Shown here piece after piece: positions 31,522-32,771 of a DNA stretch of 32,771 bases (position 1 is the first letter of the stretch; every line of letters starts with the position of its first letter). A model generated the notes under the pieces. That model was not told the origin of the DNA, made no database searches, and saw only the letters and a list, made by a program, of their open reading frames with translations. The position numbers and the translations under genes are program-made. The stretch spans positions 1 through 32,771 of the forward strand of contig QHRO01000251.1 in NCBI GenBank assembly GCA_003220155.1, given 5' to 3'. Origin of the DNA: Verrucomicrobiota bacterium (GTDB taxonomy: Bacteria; Verrucomicrobiota; Verrucomicrobiia; Chthoniobacterales; UBA10450).

Positions 31522-31635
31522 GGAACACAGACTTCCAAGTCTGTGCGCCCAGCGGAGTTCTACTCCGCTGACACTTGGTTGAACGAACAGCGGGGAGAAT
31601 CCCCGCTGGGCGCACAGGCCACAGGCCCGTGTTCC
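31522..31635. repeat. Complete four-hairpin composite element
   Basis: The outer ends GGAACAC (31522-31528) and GTGTTCC (31629-31635) pair. Further in, GTGCGCCCAGCGG (31543-31555) pairs exactly with CCGCTGGGCGCAC (31603-31615). Four local hairpins are also possible: ACAGACTT-cc-AAGTCTGT, AGCGGAGT-tct-ACTCCGCT, AGCGGGGA-gaa-TCCCCGCT and CACAGGCC-aca-GGCCCGTG (one mismatch). The right half, read in reverse, is a second copy of the left half. It separates the sensor kinase gene (ending 31642) from the threonine ammonia-lyase gene. Confidence 0.85.
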
Positions 31636-31641
31636 GTTGGC

Positions 31642-32771
31642 TCAGGTCAAAACAACCGCATCAAGCGACGCCCGTACTGTTTCAGCCAACTGTTGTGGAT
31701 CGAACGGCTTCGATAGAAAGGGCAGGTCGCTAGATGGAGTACCAATGGTCGTCATTTCGGGCAAATAACCGGAGGTCAGCAGAATTTGCGTTGAGGGGCA
31801 GTTAAGCCGCATCCAATCAGCAAAGTCGCACCCGCTCATATCAGGCAGCACGATGTCACTGACGACGAGATTGATCACGTTGCACTCAATGAGGCGCTTG
31901 GCTTCGTCGGCGCGAAATGCCTCGAGGACATTGTAGCCAAGCATGCGCAACGTCCTCACCGCGACGTGCCGCACGCTAATGTCGTCCTCCACCACCAGGA
32001 TGGTTTCGTTGCCGCTTGGCAATTTCGGCCGCTTTCGGTAGGCGGCCGCGGGAGGCGCGGCAACCTCGGGGAGGTAGATATGCACTGCAGTCCCTTTTGC
32101 GAGCTCACTCTCGACGGTGATGTGCCCGCCGCTCTGGCGAACAATTCCATAGCAGGTAGCGAGGCCCAGCCCACTGCCGTGACGATCACCTTTCGTGGAA
32201 AAGAACGGTTCGAAAAGATGCTCCTTCACTTCCTCGCTCATCCCCATGCCGTTATCAATCACGCTAATGCGAATGTATTTGCCCGACGGCAGTTCCGGCA
32301 GTGATTTCCCATTTGTCGAAATCGTCTCCGTTTTCAGTAACAGCGTGCCTCCAGCCGGCATCGCATCGCGCGCGTTAACTGCCAGGTTGATCATAATCTG
32401 GGTGAATTGATCCGGATCGACTTTGATGTGTTTTTTTTCCGGCATCAGCTCGCAAAGAACGGAGATGTTTTCGCCGAGCAGTCGCAGGATTGAGCGCTCG
32501 AGATTGTGAATGAGCGTATTTACTTCCAGAGTGCGCGGTTCCAGAGGTTGGCGACGGCTGAAAGTGAGAAGCTGCCTGGTCAGTGAGGCGGCTCGCCCGG
32601 CGGCACTGCGAATTTCGCTGAGATATTTTGCACCAGTGCCGCGGCCCTGGATTTCCGCCACCAGCAGGTCGCTATAGCCGAGAATTGCGGTCAGGAAATT
32701 GTTGAAGTCGTGGGCGACACCGCCAGCCAGTTGACCGAACGCTTCCATTTTCTGGGAATGTGAGAGCTGGT
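31642..32771 (-). CDS. Hybrid sensor histidine kinase / response regulator (N-terminus outside window)
   Basis: The frame is open to the right edge, entering as QLSHSQKMEAFGQLAGGVAH, so the sensor part lies outside and the internal ATG at 32748 is not the start. Visible parts: dimerisation/phosphoacceptor box (GGVAHDFNNFLTAILGYS, His in the AHDFNN motif), the ATPase domain with N box (MINLAVNARDAMPAGG), G1 (VIDNGMGM), F box (LFEPFFSTKG) and G2 (GSGLGLATCYG), then a receiver domain at the C-terminus (ILVVEDD, phosphoacceptor in SDIVLPDMSG, LLTSGY, LSKPF). The AHDFNN type of kinase often carries PAS sensor domains before it. Signal and target cannot be told from this part. The stop is six bases from the hairpin element. 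Confidence 0.93.
   Translation of the reverse strand, partial: QLSHSQKMEAFGQLAGGVAHDFNNFLTAILGYSDLLVAEIQGRGTGAKYLSEIRSAAGRAASLTRQLLTFSRRQPLEPRTLEVNTLIHNLERSILRLLGENISVLCELMPEKKHIKVDPDQFTQIMINLAVNARDAMPAGGTLLLKTETISTNGKSLPELPSGKYIRISVIDNGMGMSEEVKEHLFEPFFSTKGDRHGSGLGLATCYGIVRQSGGHITVESELAKGTAVHIYLPEVAAPPAAAYRKRPKLPSGNETILVVEDDISVRHVAVRTLRMLGYNVLEAFRADEAKRLIECNVINLVVSDIVLPDMSGCDFADWMRLNCPSTQILLTSGYLPEMTTIGTPSSDLPFLSKPFDPQQLAETVRASLDAVVLT

Noticed and set aside
1-32771. tRNA or rRNA genes and riboswitches (a glycine riboswitch before gcvP was looked for in particular)
   Set aside because: No cloverleaf, CCA-adjacent acceptor pairing, rRNA core motif or glycine aptamer pattern was seen by eye; a covariance search would be needed to exclude them fully.

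Overview
The window looks like chromosomal DNA of a moderately GC-rich, probably soil-dwelling bacterium of the Verrucomicrobiota (Chthoniobacterales/Spartobacteria-like). This placement is inferred from the overall look of the proteins, the mixed core and VIT/VWA gene content, and the many small palindromic intergenic repeats. No rRNA, tRNA or other marker gene is present to prove it. I saw no prophage, transposase, CRISPR array or plasmid gene. The content is mostly housekeeping and metabolism, broken by hairpin repeats and two gene remnants.

Layout: 1-3130 (minus) holds an unnamed protein cut by the window edge and a class A penicillin-binding protein whose transpeptidase SxxK motif reads TAMT. 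At 3211-4386 (plus) is a MidA/NDUFAF7-type methyltransferase with an in-frame repeat copy. 4506-6268 (minus) encodes an ECF sigma factor and a one-pass membrane protein that is probably its anti-sigma factor. Divergent from these, 6696-10056 (plus) holds a VIT+VWA protein and a second VWA protein, both exported. Next come a DUF2891 protein (minus), a periplasmic M3 peptidase (plus) and a gamma-alpha fused 2-oxoacid:ferredoxin oxidoreductase subunit with no beta subunit beside it (plus).

The 16303-19440 stretch (minus) contains a ComA/HSA32-like protein, a small unknown protein, SixA, an MBL-fold hydrolase and a frameshifted THEP1-type NTPase remnant. At 19542-22220 (plus) a single protein joins an acyl-adenylating domain, an acyl carrier domain and a PlsC-type acyltransferase. 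Behind it lies a remnant of trehalose-6-phosphate synthase. From 22638 to the right edge every gene is on the minus strand: APH/AAA kinase fusion, slipin, NfeD, YbaK-type deacylase, glycine decarboxylase P protein, threonine ammonia-lyase with ACT domain, and a hybrid histidine kinase cut by the window edge. YbaK, NfeD, slipin and kinase are closely packed and probably one operon.

The most unusual non-coding signal is a set of short composite elements made of paired 8-10 bp hairpins with 2-3 base loops, often enclosed by a longer inverted repeat. They sit mainly at gene 3' ends, including two convergent junctions, and they also supply coding sequence in two genes (methyltransferase, DUF2891). 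I did not find a complete new multi-gene system. The best leads are the degenerate PBP active site, the hairpin elements and their capture by genes, and the sigma/anti-sigma/VIT-VWA locus.
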